Counted from the stretch's first letter, positions 1-9,266 are shown. The stretch is DNA of 64,000 nt from Pseudomonas fluorescens (GCF_019212185.1 NZ_CP078138.1:2524501-2588500); one strand, 5' to 3'. The notes: generated by a model from the letters alone, not told the origin. A program made the numbers and translations.

Positions 1-1140
1 CTGGCTTTCCGGCCGTTTTTCCTCGCCGGTTGCCTGCTGGCGCTGCTGGCGATCCCGCTGTGGCTGGCGGCTTTCAGCGGTTCGATCAGCGACTGGCAGC
101 CGGCGGGTGGCTGGTTGGGCTGGCATCGGCATGAGCTGCTGTTCGGCTTCGGCCTGGCGATCATCGCCGGCTTCCTGCTGACCGCAGTACAGACCTGGAC
201 CGGCCGCCCCGGACTCAGCGGCCGACCCCTGGCCGCCCTGGCGCTGGTGTGGTTACTGGCGCGGGTGGCCTGGTTGGTCAATGCGCCCTGGGCGCTGCTC
301 GCCGTCCTCGAACTGGCTTTCCCGCTGGCGGTGGCGGCACTGATGGGCATCAGCCTGTGGCAGGTGCGGCAGAAGCGTAACTACCCGATTGTCGTGGTCC
401 TGCTGTTGCTGGCGTTGGCCGACGGCTTGTCCCTGTATGGGCTGAGCGCCGGCCATGAAGGCTGGCAGCGTCAGGGTGTGTTGAGCGGCATCTGGCTGGT
501 GGCGGCGATGATGGGCCTGATCGGTGGCCGGGTGATTCCGTTTTTCACCCAGCGTGGTCTCGGTCGGGTCGACGCCGTTGCGCCATGGCCGTGGCTCGAC
601 TGGCTGCTGTTGATCGGCTCGCCGCTGGTGGCGTTCCTCTACGCCGCAGGTCCTGCACTGAGCCCGAACCTGTGGGTTGGCGTGCTGTTCGCGGTGCTAG
701 GGGTCGGTCACCTGATCCGCCTGCTGCGTTGGCAGGACCGCGCCCTGTGGCGCGTGCCGCTGTTGTGGTCGCTGCACCTGGCCTACGCCTGGTTGGCGGT
801 GGCGTGCCTGGGCATGGCGCTGTGGCATTTCGGCGTGGCGATCAACCCGAGCCTGGCGGTGCACGCCCTGACTATCGGCGCCATGGGCGGCCTGGTGCTG
901 GCGATGATCGCGCGGGTCACCCTCGGCCACACCGGCCGGCCATTGCAGCCGCCTGCGGGGATGAGCCTGGCGTTCATTCTGCTCAACCTGGCGTGCCTGA
1001 GTCGGGTTGGTCTGATCCTGTGGTTGCCGATGCCGGCGTTGTGGCTGGCGGGTGTGTGCTGGGCCGTGGCCTTCGCGCTGTACGCCTGGCGTTATGGGCC
1101 GATGCTGCTGCGCACCCGGGTCGATGGACATCCGGGTTAA
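1..1140 (+). CDS. nnrS: NnrS family membrane protein (5' partial)
   Basis: The frame is open from base 1, so the N-terminus lies outside the window; about 379 codons remain. NnrS is a polytopic membrane haem/copper protein that helps denitrifying bacteria survive nitric oxide. The visible start (FRPFFLAG) and the WHRHELLFGFGLAIIAGFLLTA stretch, split here as WHRHELLFGFG then IAGFLLTA, are family hallmarks, with the conserved TWTGRPG just after. About ten hydrophobic segments follow. It is 28 bp upstream of a small membrane gene and close to ytfE and norR, which fits NO stress. The TTG at 115 is an internal codon, not the start. Confidence 0.9.
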   Translation: MAFRPFFLAGCLLALLAIPLWLAAFSGSISDWQPAGGWLGWHRHELLFGFGLAIIAGFLLTAVQTWTGRPGLSGRPLAALALVWLLARVAWLVNAPWALLAVLELAFPLAVAALMGISLWQVRQKRNYPIVVVLLLLALADGLSLYGLSAGHEGWQRQGVLSGIWLVAAMMGLIGGRVIPFFTQRGLGRVDAVAPWPWLDWLLLIGSPLVAFLYAAGPALSPNLWVGVLFAVLGVGHLIRLLRWQDRALWRVPLLWSLHLAYAWLAVACLGMALWHFGVAINPSLAVHALTIGAMGGLVLAMIARVTLGHTGRPLQPPAGMSLAFILLNLACLSRVGLILWLPMPALWLAGVCWAVAFALYAWRYGPMLLRTRVDGHPG

Positions 1141-1168
1141 GCCCGCACACTCAAGGAGAGGCTCGTTC

Positions 1169-1606
1169 ATGTATCCCTATCTACTGGTCACCCATCTGCT
1201 GGCGGCCATTGCTTTCATCGGCACGTTGTTCTTCGAAGTGGTGATCTGGCACAACGCTCGCCGGCAACTGTCGGACACCTCGCAAGCAGGCGCCGAGCAA
1301 GCCATCGCCGTGCGTTCGCGCAAGGTCCTGCATGGGGTGGTAGTGCTGTTGTATGGCGCCGGCATTGGTCTGGCCTGGCAGTACCGCGGCGCCCTGAGCC
1401 AGCCGCTGGCCAGCAGTTTCGGCACCTTGTTGAGCCTGAAAATAGTGTTGGCGCTAAGCATCATCGGCCACTACCTGCTGCTCGCGTACTGGCTGACCCA
1501 CGGACGCCTGAGCGCCACTCGGGCCACCTGGATCCGCCGCAGCATCCTCGGGCACATGGTGCTGATCGTGGTGCTCGCCAAGGCGATGTTTTATTGGCAG
1601 TGGTGA
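1169..1606 (+). CDS. small four-helix membrane protein beside nnrS (CopD-like)
   Basis: This 145-residue protein consists almost entirely of about four transmembrane segments (near residues 5-25, 50-70, 80-100, 120-140). Proteins of this size beside nnrS are usually annotated as CopD-like or conserved membrane proteins, and the exact function is unknown to me. The ATG at 1169 is chosen because AAGGAGAG lies 9 bases upstream; the frame is open further 5' but that part overlaps nnrS and looks non-coding. Probably co-transcribed with nnrS. Confidence 0.75.
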   Translation: MYPYLLVTHLLAAIAFIGTLFFEVVIWHNARRQLSDTSQAGAEQAIAVRSRKVLHGVVVLLYGAGIGLAWQYRGALSQPLASSFGTLLSLKIVLALSIIGHYLLLAYWLTHGRLSATRATWIRRSILGHMVLIVVLAKAMFYWQW

Positions 1607-1637
1607 ACTGTCTCAAGGCTGGCGCCCACAGGGTTTT

Positions 1638-1658
1638 GTGGGGCCCTACAGGCCCCAC
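1638..1658. terminator. inverted repeat between convergent genes (possible terminator)
   Basis: GTGGGGCC, five bases, then GGCCCCAC form a perfect 8-bp stem between the convergent 1169-1606 gene and ytfE. No T-tract follows on either strand, so intrinsic termination is only possible, not shown. Confidence 0.35.
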
Positions 1659-1676
1659 AGATTCATCGATAGCCGA

Positions 1677-2351
1677 TCAATGCCGCGCCTCAAGCGCATT
1701 GACGAACAACACATTGTTCTCCAGATGAATATGCTGCATCAGGTCATCACGAAATTCCGCCAGTCCGCGATACAACGCGCGCCAGGTGTTACAGGCATCC
1801 GCCGGCGGCGTGATCTGGTGGGTCAGGCCCAGCAGTTTTTCCAGGCTTTCACCGTGTTGATCATGCTCGAAACGCAGCACCTGGATCGGCGGTGCCGCAC
1901 GCGGGCCGAGGCCGTGTTGCAGCATCGGGAACAGCACCTGTTCTTCCTTGCACATGTGCCCTTCGAGTTCCTGCTGCATTTCGCAGAGCAGTTCGGCCAG
2001 GCCGTTGGGGCAGGTGCTGCGTGCGCCGTGAACCTGCTCGACGCGCCGCGCCAGGCGGATCAGTTCCGGCAGTTGCTCGCGGTGGCGGGCGTGATAACGC
2101 GACAGCAGATGGGCGATCAATTGTTCCAGCGGCGCCTGGCGCCAGTCGTCCTGGCTTTCGCCGCTGTCTTGCAGGATCTGCAGGGCATCGGCGATCAATT
2201 GCGGGTCGAGTTGTTTGCCCAGGGCGGCGTCGCGCAGGCTCTTGTGGCCGCCGCAGCAGAAGTCGAGGTTGAAGGTGTGAAAGATCCGCGTGGCACCGGG
2301 AATGTCGCAGGCCAGTTGGCCCAGGCTTTGTTCCAGCAGGTTGTGGCTCAT
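1677..2351 (-). CDS. ytfE: iron-sulfur cluster repair di-iron protein (RIC/YtfE/ScdA/DnrN family)
   Basis: The 224-residue protein matches YtfE-type di-iron proteins, which repair iron-sulfur clusters damaged by nitric oxide. The N-terminal ScdA domain carries the diagnostic LDFCCGG motif (near residues 29-35). The hemerythrin-like part supplies histidines and glutamates in helices (HARHREQLPEL, LEGHMCKEEQVLFP, FEHDQHGESL, HIHLENNVLF). The length equals the family norm (about 220). It is divergent from norR, with an FNR-type box in the 150-bp gap. In denitrifying pseudomonads the same family is called DnrN. Confidence 0.93.
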   Translation of the reverse strand: MSHNLLEQSLGQLACDIPGATRIFHTFNLDFCCGGHKSLRDAALGKQLDPQLIADALQILQDSGESQDDWRQAPLEQLIAHLLSRYHARHREQLPELIRLARRVEQVHGARSTCPNGLAELLCEMQQELEGHMCKEEQVLFPMLQHGLGPRAAPPIQVLRFEHDQHGESLEKLLGLTHQITPPADACNTWRALYRGLAEFRDDLMQHIHLENNVLFVNALEARH

Positions 2352-2414
2352 CAGGGGTTCCTCTCGGTTTGTAACGGTTCCCCAAGCTCATTGCACAGCA
2401 GATGCCAAATTTAA

Positions 2415-2428
2415 CTGATTGATATCAA
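2415..2428. promoter_or_regulatory. FNR/Anr/Dnr-type box between ytfE and norR
   Basis: CTGATTGATATCAA fits TTGAT-N4-ATCAA with one mismatch. Placed at -41.5 for ytfE it would put the transcript start near 2380, a 29-base leader. The -10 on that side is weak, so assignment to ytfE rather than norR is an inference. Confidence 0.55.
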
Positions 2429-2504
2429 TGGAATAATTTTTAACGGTGGTGAACTGAACCCTGAGGCATTAGGGTGAATCCCACCATAGAGGGTGATAAC
2501 TACC

Positions 2505-4034
2505 ATGCTGCGTGAAAGCCTGGCCGCCGACCTGATTGTCGAGTTGCCCAATGCCGTGCGGTTGCAACGTCTGGTGCAGACCCTGCGCGAATACTTCAAC
2601 AGTGGCGCCGTGGGCCTGCTGCGCCTCGACGAGGACAGCCTGCGGCCGGTGGCGACCGTCGGCCTGGTCCACGAGGCCCTGGGCCGGCGCTTCGTGATCG
2701 CCCAGCATCCACGTCTGGCGGCGATCATGGCCTCCCGCGAGCCAACCTGGTTCGAACCCGACAGTCGCCTACCGGATCCCTACGACGGCCTGCTCGAAAA
2801 CCACGTCGGCGAATCCCTGCCGGTCCACGATTGCATGGGCGTGAGCCTGTATGTGGAAGGCCGGATCTGGGGCGCGATCACCCTCGACGCGCTGCACGCC
2901 GGCACCTTCGACAGCCAGGCCCGCGAGGAGCTCAAGCGCTGCACCCTGCAGATCGAAGCCGCCGTGCGGGTCACCCGGCTGGAACAGGAAAACCGCAGCC
3001 TGCGCATGTCGCGCAGCGATCCTCAGGATCAACGGATGCCGGTCGAGGAGGGCGAGATCCTCGGCCAGAGTGAGGTCCTGCACAGCCTGCTCAACGAACT
3101 GGACGTATTGGCCGACGCCGATTTGCCGGTGTTGCTGCTGGGCGAAACCGGGGTCGGCAAGGAACTGTTTGCGCGGCGCCTGCATCGCTTGTCGCGGCGC
3201 AGTCACAAGCCGCTGATCCAGGTCAACTGCGCGGCGCTCCCCGAATCGCTGGCCGAGAGCGAGCTGTTCGGCCACGTCAAAGGCGCCTTCTCCGGCGCCA
3301 GCAGCGACCGCGCCGGGCGCTTCGATGCGGCCAACGGCGGCACGCTGTTTCTCGATGAAGTCGGCGAACTGCCCCTGAGCGTGCAGGCCAAATTGCTGCG
3401 TACTTTGCAGAACGGCGAGATCCAGCGCTTGGGTGCGGACAAGCCGCTGCACGTCGATGTGCGAATCATCGCCGCGACCAACCGCCACCTGCCCGACAGC
3501 ATCCGCGATGGCCTGTTTCGCGCCGACCTGTACCACCGGTTGTCGGTGTACCCGGTGCCGATTCCGCCCCTGCGCGAGCGCGGCAACGACGTATTGCTGC
3601 TGGCCGGGCACTTCCTCGAACTCAACCGCGCACGCCTCGGCCTGCGCGGCTTGCGCCTGTCACCGGCGGCGGAACGGGCGCTGCTGGGATACAGCTGGCC
3701 GGGCAACATCCGCGAGCTGGAACACGTGATCAGCCGCGCCGCGCTCAAGCAACTCAGTCGCGGCAGCAGTCGTGCGGCGATCCTGACCCTGGAGCCGCAG
3801 GTGCTCGATCTCGACAGTGCGGCGAGCAATCAGCCTGCGCCGGTCGAGCGCGCGCAGGCATTGCCCGCCGACGCGCCGTTCCAGGCCCTGGGCGATGCGG
3901 TGGATGAGTGTCAGCGCGAAAAGGTGCGCCAGGCCCTGGATCTGTCGGCCGACAACTGGGCCAGCGCCGCGCGACTGCTGCAGATCGACCCCAGCAACCT
4001 GCACAAATTGGCCCGACGTCTGGGCATGAAATAA
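2505..4034 (+). CDS. norR: nitric oxide-sensing sigma-54 activator NorR
   Basis: This 509-residue protein has an N-terminal GAF domain (about 1-170) with the NO-iron region LPDPYDG and VHDCMG as in NorR, a central AAA+ domain (about 185-420) with Walker A GETGVGKE and Walker B GTLFLDEVG, and a C-terminal Fis-type helix-turn-helix (WASAARLLQIDPSNLHKLARRL). NO bound at the iron relieves repression of the ATPase, which opens sigma-54 promoters for NO detoxification. The sigma-54 contact loop reads GAFSGA instead of GAFTGA. ATG 2505 is preferred to the in-frame GTG at 2493 because its N-terminus aligns with known NorR; GAGGG precedes it. Confidence 0.92.
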   Translation: MLRESLAADLIVELPNAVRLQRLVQTLREYFNSGAVGLLRLDEDSLRPVATVGLVHEALGRRFVIAQHPRLAAIMASREPTWFEPDSRLPDPYDGLLENHVGESLPVHDCMGVSLYVEGRIWGAITLDALHAGTFDSQAREELKRCTLQIEAAVRVTRLEQENRSLRMSRSDPQDQRMPVEEGEILGQSEVLHSLLNELDVLADADLPVLLLGETGVGKELFARRLHRLSRRSHKPLIQVNCAALPESLAESELFGHVKGAFSGASSDRAGRFDAANGGTLFLDEVGELPLSVQAKLLRTLQNGEIQRLGADKPLHVDVRIIAATNRHLPDSIRDGLFRADLYHRLSVYPVPIPPLRERGNDVLLLAGHFLELNRARLGLRGLRLSPAAERALLGYSWPGNIRELEHVISRAALKQLSRGSSRAAILTLEPQVLDLDSAASNQPAPVERAQALPADAPFQALGDAVDECQREKVRQALDLSADNWASAARLLQIDPSNLHKLARRLGMK

Positions 4035-4124
4035 GCCCGCAACCCAGGTAGGGATTGATGGCGGTCAAGGTGATTTGACCCGGTGCCTCGCACACTGGGC
4101 CAAACCTTTTCGGAGACCATCGAC

Positions 4125-4772
4125 ATGCCGCTTTCCCTCGCCGAGATGCGCCGCAATTACACCCTGCAAGGCCTGCAGGACGAACAGGCCCTGGACGACC
4201 CGCTGGCGATGTTCGGCCAATGGCTGCAGCAGGCCCGCGACACCGAGCAGCCTCCGGTGGAGGCCAACAGCATGATGCTCGCCACCGTCGACAGCGCCGG
4301 CCGCCCCCATTGCCGGGTGCTGCTGCTCAAAGGCCTGAGCGACGCCGGCCTGATCTTCTTCGGCAACTACCACAGCGACAAGGGCCAGCAACTGACAGCC
4401 AACCCCCACGCGGCGATGACCTTCTTCTGGCCCGCCATGGAGCGTCAGGTGCGCATCGAAGGCCAGGTGGTGCCACTCGATCCGGCATTGTCCGACGCCT
4501 ACTTCGATTCCCGCCCCCTGGCCAGCCGCCTCGGCGCCTGGGCCTCACCGCAAAGCCGCATGCTCGCCAGTCGCGCTTCGCTGGAATCGATGCTGGAACA
4601 GACGGCCCAACGTTTTCTCGACCAACCGATCCCGCGCCCCGAGCATTGGGGCGGCTGGTGCTTGCAGCCGGAGCGGGTGGAGTTCTGGCAGGGGCAGGCG
4701 GATCGCTTGCATGATCGGCTGGATTATCGGTTGCTTAATGGGGGGTGGTGTCGGAGTCGGTTGGCGCCTTGA
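4125..4772 (+). CDS. pdxH: pyridoxamine/pyridoxine 5'-phosphate oxidase
   Basis: PdxH oxidises pyridoxine or pyridoxamine 5'-phosphate to pyridoxal 5'-phosphate using FMN and oxygen. The 215-residue length matches the family (218 in E. coli). Conserved parts include the N-terminal [10 protein letters not shown], the FMN-binding [10 protein letters not shown], the YHSDKGQQL segment, and the C-terminal signature [20 protein letters not shown] with RLHDR. The ATG at 4125 has CGGAG 8 bases upstream. It follows norR by 90 bp in the same direction, without an obvious functional link. Confidence 0.95.
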   Translation: MPLSLAEMRRNYTLQGLQDEQALDDPLAMFGQWLQQARDTEQPPVEANSMMLATVDSAGRPHCRVLLLKGLSDAGLIFFGNYHSDKGQQLTANPHAAMTFFWPAMERQVRIEGQVVPLDPALSDAYFDSRPLASRLGAWASPQSRMLASRASLESMLEQTAQRFLDQPIPRPEHWGGWCLQPERVEFWQGQADRLHDRLDYRLLNGGWCRSRLAP

Positions 4773-4897
4773 GGGGGAAGTGCATCTGCCTTGTCCAGTG
4801 ACCAATGGGCTATCCAGATCGCCAGCCGCGTGGCAGTCTCGCGGCTGGCATTTTCCGCGAGATGCCCGGGGTTATCGTCGATGGGTGTAGGGGTAGC

Positions 4898-5386
4898 ATG
4901 AAAAAAGTGAAGTTGGATCGTATCAATCGGGCAATCCTCGAAAATCTGCAAAGCAATGCGCGGATCAGCAATCTCGAACTGGCCGAGAAGATCAATCTCT
5001 CCCCCAGCGCTTGCCTGCAAAGGACCAAGGCGCTTGAGGATGCCGGTTACATTCGCGCCTACATGGCATCGATCGATATCGACGCAATCTGTATCAACGT
5101 CATGGCCTACGTGATGTTCAGCCTGCGCGATCACGCCGGCCACCTGCGGGTGCAATTCGAACGTTTTATTGCCAAGCGTCGTGAGCTGGTGGACTGCCTG
5201 AAGGTCGATGGCGAGTACGACTACATTGCCCTCGCCACCTGTTCCACCGTGAGCGATTTCAACTTGCTGTGCGAACAGCTGCTGGATGAAAACCCCAACA
5301 TCCTGAAAATCAGCAGCAACATCATCCTCGACAAGACCAAGTGGTTCGCCGGCTATCCGCTGGAAAATCTAATGTGGCGGGAGTGA
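4898..5386 (+). CDS. Lrp/AsnC family transcriptional regulator
   Basis: This 162-residue protein has an N-terminal winged helix-turn-helix (LDRINRAILENLQSNARIS..., then LSPSACLQRTKALEDAGYI) and a C-terminal ligand-binding RAM domain ending in SSNIILDKTKWFAGYPL. Lrp-type proteins sense amino acids and regulate nearby transport or catabolic genes. It is the first gene of a co-directional run that includes a cyclophilin, an X-Pro aminopeptidase, a permease and a hydantoinase pair, so it probably controls them. ATG 4898 is chosen because homology begins there and GGGG precedes it. Confidence 0.88.
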   Translation: MKKVKLDRINRAILENLQSNARISNLELAEKINLSPSACLQRTKALEDAGYIRAYMASIDIDAICINVMAYVMFSLRDHAGHLRVQFERFIAKRRELVDCLKVDGEYDYIALATCSTVSDFNLLCEQLLDENPNILKISSNIILDKTKWFAGYPLENLMWRE

Positions 5387-5504
5387 ACAATCTGCGGTAA
5401 ATGCCCGCGCATCCCGCAGCAAGTGCACGGCACACCGCCTATCTCAATCTTTTGCATTGCCGTCTTTGCCCACAATGGGGGTTTTCCCAAGGCAGAGAAC
5501 AACC

Positions 5505-6044
5505 ATGACTGCAACGGCATACGTCACCCTGGAAACCGTACTGGGCGCCTTCACCCTCGAGTTGTTTGGCCAGCAGGCACCGCTGACCACCGCGAATTTC
5601 CTGGCTTATGTGGACAGTGGTCGGTATGACGGCAGCAGCATTTTCCGCATCGTCAATCCGTCCAACCAGCAAGCGGAAGATCCTGTGCGCATCAATGTCG
5701 TGCACGGCGGCACGCGACCGCTGGCGGCGAGTAATTTGCCGATGATCGTGCTGGAAACCACCCTGCATACCGGCTTGCGCCACCGCCACGGCTGCTTGTC
5801 GATGGGCCGTGAGGAGGCCAACAGCGCCGAAGGTGATTTCTTCGTCTGCATCGGCGATCAACCGCACTTCGACCACGGCGGCGCGCGCCATCCGGACGGC
5901 CTGGGGTTTGCCGCGTTCGGACAGGTCTGCGCGGGCATGGAGGTGGTCGAAGCGATCTTTGCCCAGGCCGGGGCGCAGGAATACCTGGCACCTGAGGCGG
6001 AGATCGGCATCCTGCGCGCCTACCGTCAGCCACGAGGTGTGTAA
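5505..6044 (+). CDS. divergent cytoplasmic cyclophilin (peptidyl-prolyl isomerase)
   Basis: The 179-residue protein is a single cyclophilin fold: VTLETVLGAFTLELFGQQAPLTTANFLAYV at the start (key residues T, F, L, P, NF), SIFRIVN with the catalytic arginine, GCLSMGREEANSAEGDFFVCIGD, and a closing AFGQVCAGMEVVEAI. The usual FMIQGGG segment carrying the catalytic glutamine is absent, so activity may be altered. There is no signal peptide. Its stop overlaps the next start (TAATG at 6042-6046), coupling it to the X-Pro aminopeptidase; both handle proline bonds. Confidence 0.85.
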   Translation: MTATAYVTLETVLGAFTLELFGQQAPLTTANFLAYVDSGRYDGSSIFRIVNPSNQQAEDPVRINVVHGGTRPLAASNLPMIVLETTLHTGLRHRHGCLSMGREEANSAEGDFFVCIGDQPHFDHGGARHPDGLGFAAFGQVCAGMEVVEAIFAQAGAQEYLAPEAEIGILRAYRQPRGV

Positions 6045-7816
6045 TGGGGCGCTGTGACTGGGTCCGAAAGCTAATGAGCGCGCGTCGCTACGACGCTTTT
6101 CTGCTACCGCGCAGTGATGCCTACCTCAACGAAGACCTGGCCCCGGCTGACGAAGCCTTGCATTGGCTGAGCGGTTTCACCGGTAGCGTCGGCCTGGCGG
6201 CGTTGACGCAGAAGGGCGCGGCGCTGCTGGTGGACGGCCGTTACACCGAGCAGGCCCGCCACGAGTGCCCGCGTTTCGAGACCCTGATGCTCGACGACAG
6301 CAGCCTGTTCGACTGGCTGCGCGGCCAGTTGCCTGCGGGCGCGACCATCGCCTGCGACGCCAGGCTGCACAGTATCGACGAGTGCGCCCGCTGGCAGGCC
6401 CTGGCGACGCAATCGGACTTCAACTGGCACGCGTCTGCGGATAATCCGGTGTACCAATCCTGGCGCAATCGCCCGGACGCACCCAACAGCCCGGTGCTGG
6501 CCTGGGCGCTGGAGTACGCCGGCATGACCGCGCAGGCCAAGCTCGATCAACTCACCGCCAGCGTGCGTGGCGCGCAGTGCGATGCCCTGTGGTTGCCGGC
6601 GCCGGACATGTTGGCCTGGCTGTTGAACGTGCGCGGCGGGGATATCGCCATCGCGCCATTGCCGTTCAGCAATGGTCTGCTGTACGCCGATGGTCGGCTG
6701 GACTGGTTCATCGATGCCGAGCGCCTGCAATTGCCCGAGGAGTGGCTGCCCGCTACGGTCTCCGTGCGTGCTCCGCGACGGCTTGAGCAATGCATCGCCG
6801 AGCTGCAGGGCCAGCGGGTGTGGATTGATCGGCGGATGTGTACGGCGGCGGTTTACCGTCAGTTCGAGTCCGCTGCCTGTGTCTTGCATGAGGCGCCCAA
6901 TCCGCTGCTGCTCCAGCGGGCCTGCAAGCAACCGGCCGAGTTGTGCGGCAGCCGTGAAGCCCATCGCATCGATGGTCTGGCGCTGTGCCGCTTTCTCTAT
7001 GAGTTTCACTGCCGCTGTGAGCGGTTTATCGGGCAGAGCGAATTGTCGATTGTCGAATCCCTGGAGGGCTGGCGTTCCCGGCATCCCGACTACCGGGGTG
7101 TGAGTTTCGAGACCATCGCGGCCACCGGTGCCAACGGCGCCCAACCCCATTACTTGCCCAAGCCGGGGCAGGCGGCAAAACTGCGGCGCGGCGAGTTGCT
7201 GCTGATCGATTCTGGCGGCCAATACACCCAGGGCACCACCGATGTGACCCGGGTCCTGGCCTGCAGCCCGCCGAGCGCCTGGCAACGTGAGCTCTACACC
7301 ACGGTGCTGCGGGCTCATATCGCCCTCGCCAGTTGCCTGTTCCCGATGGGCACCAGCGGCCAACAGCTGGACAGCGTGGCGCGCCAGGTGATGTGGCGAG
7401 AGGGGCTGGACTACGGCCATGGCACAGGACACGGGGTGGGCAGCTACCTGCATGTGCATGAGGGCCCTCACCGGATTGCCCCCCACGCCAGCGCGGTGCC
7501 GCTGCAGGCGGGCATGGTCACCTCGATCGAACCGGGGGTTTATCTGCCAGGTGAACTGGGAATCCGCATCGAGAACCTCTACGAAGTCATCGAGGTCGAG
7601 GCGCATCCGGGATTCCTTGGGTTCCGCGTCCTGACCCTCGCGCCATTCGCCAATGAACTGATCGACCGCGAACGACTGAGTCCGGCCGAAGCCTGTTGGC
7701 TCGATGAGTATCACCGGACGGTTCAGGCCGCGTTGATCGACGCTTTGGAGCCAGACGTCGGCGCCTGGTTGCTGTGCCAGACCCAGCCGAACAACCTGCA
7801 GTTTCAGGGGCAATAA
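6044..7816 (+). CDS. Xaa-Pro aminopeptidase (M24B, three-domain type)
   Basis: The 590-residue protein resembles the long cytosolic X-Pro aminopeptidases, with two creatinase-like N-terminal domains and a C-terminal M24 pita-bread domain (about 310-570). Metal ligands are visible: LLLIDSGGQY and GTTDVTRV (Asp, Asp), HGTGHGVGSYLHVHEGP (His), SIEPGVYLPG (Glu) and GIRIENLYEV (Glu). It removes an N-terminal residue that precedes proline. The ATG at 6044 overlaps the cyclophilin stop and has GAGGTG upstream; ATG 6074 is the alternative start and has no good ribosome site. It is cytoplasmic. Confidence 0.9.
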   Translation: MGRCDWVRKLMSARRYDAFLLPRSDAYLNEDLAPADEALHWLSGFTGSVGLAALTQKGAALLVDGRYTEQARHECPRFETLMLDDSSLFDWLRGQLPAGATIACDARLHSIDECARWQALATQSDFNWHASADNPVYQSWRNRPDAPNSPVLAWALEYAGMTAQAKLDQLTASVRGAQCDALWLPAPDMLAWLLNVRGGDIAIAPLPFSNGLLYADGRLDWFIDAERLQLPEEWLPATVSVRAPRRLEQCIAELQGQRVWIDRRMCTAAVYRQFESAACVLHEAPNPLLLQRACKQPAELCGSREAHRIDGLALCRFLYEFHCRCERFIGQSELSIVESLEGWRSRHPDYRGVSFETIAATGANGAQPHYLPKPGQAAKLRRGELLLIDSGGQYTQGTTDVTRVLACSPPSAWQRELYTTVLRAHIALASCLFPMGTSGQQLDSVARQVMWREGLDYGHGTGHGVGSYLHVHEGPHRIAPHASAVPLQAGMVTSIEPGVYLPGELGIRIENLYEVIEVEAHPGFLGFRVLTLAPFANELIDRERLSPAEACWLDEYHRTVQAALIDALEPDVGAWLLCQTQPNNLQFQGQ

Positions 7817-7867
7817 CCGTTGATTGTTTTTCCTGGTCGGCGCAAAAGCGCAGTTTGATTTCGAGGG

Positions 7868-7889
7868 CGCTGGCACTATGTGTCCAGCG
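7868..7889. promoter_or_regulatory. inverted repeat upstream of the permease (operator candidate)
   Basis: CGCTGG, ten bases, CCAGCG lies in the 160-bp gap before the permease. It may be an operator for this block, but I see no further support. Confidence 0.25.
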
Positions 7890-7976
7890 TTCGCGAGCGC
7901 CTCACTACAATTCTAATAATCGGTTTGCCTCCTGTTTATGGGCGGGAGAGCAGACATTGCCAGTCGAGAGGCGAGC

Positions 7977-9266
7977 ATGAGCAGTACAGAAAATGTGATT
8001 CCCGATGGCTACGACCGCCGGCCCGTGCCCCAGTCCGAAACGGTCTCTGGCGTTGGTCTGGCGCTGATCACCTTTGGCATCGGGATGACCCTGCCGGTGT
8101 TCTGGCTCGGGGCCGACGTTACGCAGAAAGTCGGGTTCGCGAGCGCCGCGCTGATTTTCGCCGGGGTTTGCGGGGCGCTCGGTTTGCTCTGTGCATTGAC
8201 CGCGATGGTCGGCGTGCGGACGCGGCTCAGCACCTATATGGTCCTGCAGTTTTCATTCGGTCGGCATGGCGCCAAGCTGATCAACCTGATCATGGCGGTG
8301 ACCTTGCTGGGGTTCTATGCGGCCACCGCCGATATATTCGGCAGCACCGTGGCCAGCGCCTTGCAAAGTTCCTGGGATATCGTCACGCCGGCCTGGGTGC
8401 ACAGCGTGTGGGGCAGTGTGCTGATGACCTTGATGGCGATCTATGGATTGCGCGGGCTGGATCGGCTGTCGATTGTCTCGGTGCCGCTGATGGCGCTGTT
8501 CATGTTGTTTGCCTTGTACCTCGGCGTGCAACGTGCGGCGCCCGGCCAGTTGGGCGGGTTCGTCGGGGCCGGCGACAGCCTGGCACTGGCTATTGCCAGC
8601 ACCATCGGCATGGTGGTGCTGACACCCGTCCTGATGCCCGACTTCACCCGTTACGCCCGTACTGAACGTGACGCCTTGATCGCTATTCTGGGCATGGTCA
8701 TCGGCTTTCCCTTTGTGCTGATTGTCGGCGGCTTGTTGTCGATCATCACCGGCCAAAGCGAAATCATGCTGATCATGGCGAGCCTCGGCGTGCTGCTGCC
8801 GGCGCTGGCCGTGCTGGTGTTCTCCACCTGGATCACCAACACCGCGAATCTGTATTCGGCGACGCTGACCCTGGCGACCGTCAGCCGCACCCCGAGCTGG
8901 AAACTGACCGTGGCAGGCAGCGTGCTGGCGACGGGCTTGGCCGTGGGTGGCTTCATGAGCCATTTCCTCGATTTCGTGATGACCCTGAGCATCGTGATCC
9001 CGCCATTGGCAAGCATCTATGTCGCGGATTTCTTTGTGGTCCGCCAGCAACGCTACGACGTCGATGCGCTGGCGCAGTCCGGCGCCTTCGGTTGGCCGGC
9101 ACTGGTCAGTTGGGCCTTGGCCAGCCTGGTCGCCTGGATGACCACCTTTGCCGGCTGGACCCTGACCACGCAGCCGACACTGGACTCTCTGCTGGTGGCC
9201 CTGGTCGCGTACCTGCTGCTGCAGCGCTTGAGCCGCGTTTCCACGGTTGCGCCCTCGCACTCGTAA
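7977..9266 (+). CDS. NCS1-family permease (cytosine/hydantoin type)
   Basis: The 429-residue protein has about twelve hydrophobic segments and aligns with CodB-like NCS1 transporters; the opening is PVPQSETVSGVGLALITFGIGMTLP. NCS1 carriers import nucleobases, hydantoins, allantoin or related cyclic amides by cation symport. Position ahead of a porin and hyuA-hyuB suggests it brings in the substrate of those enzymes. ATG 7977 is preferred to ATG 7938 because GAGAGGCGAG precedes it and homology starts there. The exact substrate cannot be read from the sequence. Confidence 0.86.
   Translation: MSSTENVIPDGYDRRPVPQSETVSGVGLALITFGIGMTLPVFWLGADVTQKVGFASAALIFAGVCGALGLLCALTAMVGVRTRLSTYMVLQFSFGRHGAKLINLIMAVTLLGFYAATADIFGSTVASALQSSWDIVTPAWVHSVWGSVLMTLMAIYGLRGLDRLSIVSVPLMALFMLFALYLGVQRAAPGQLGGFVGAGDSLALAIASTIGMVVLTPVLMPDFTRYARTERDALIAILGMVIGFPFVLIVGGLLSIITGQSEIMLIMASLGVLLPALAVLVFSTWITNTANLYSATLTLATVSRTPSWKLTVAGSVLATGLAVGGFMSHFLDFVMTLSIVIPPLASIYVADFFVVRQQRYDVDALAQSGAFGWPALVSWALASLVAWMTTFAGWTLTTQPTLDSLLVALVAYLLLQRLSRVSTVAPSHS

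Noticed and set aside
585..1244. A 219-residue frame overlapping nnrS
   Set aside because: It is an out-of-frame Arg/Ala/Gly-rich shadow of nnrS.
2419..2428. The 10-bp palindrome TTGATATCAA as a complete FNR box
   Set aside because: The half-sites have no four-base spacer; the properly spaced reading is CTGAT-N4-ATCAA at 2415-2428.
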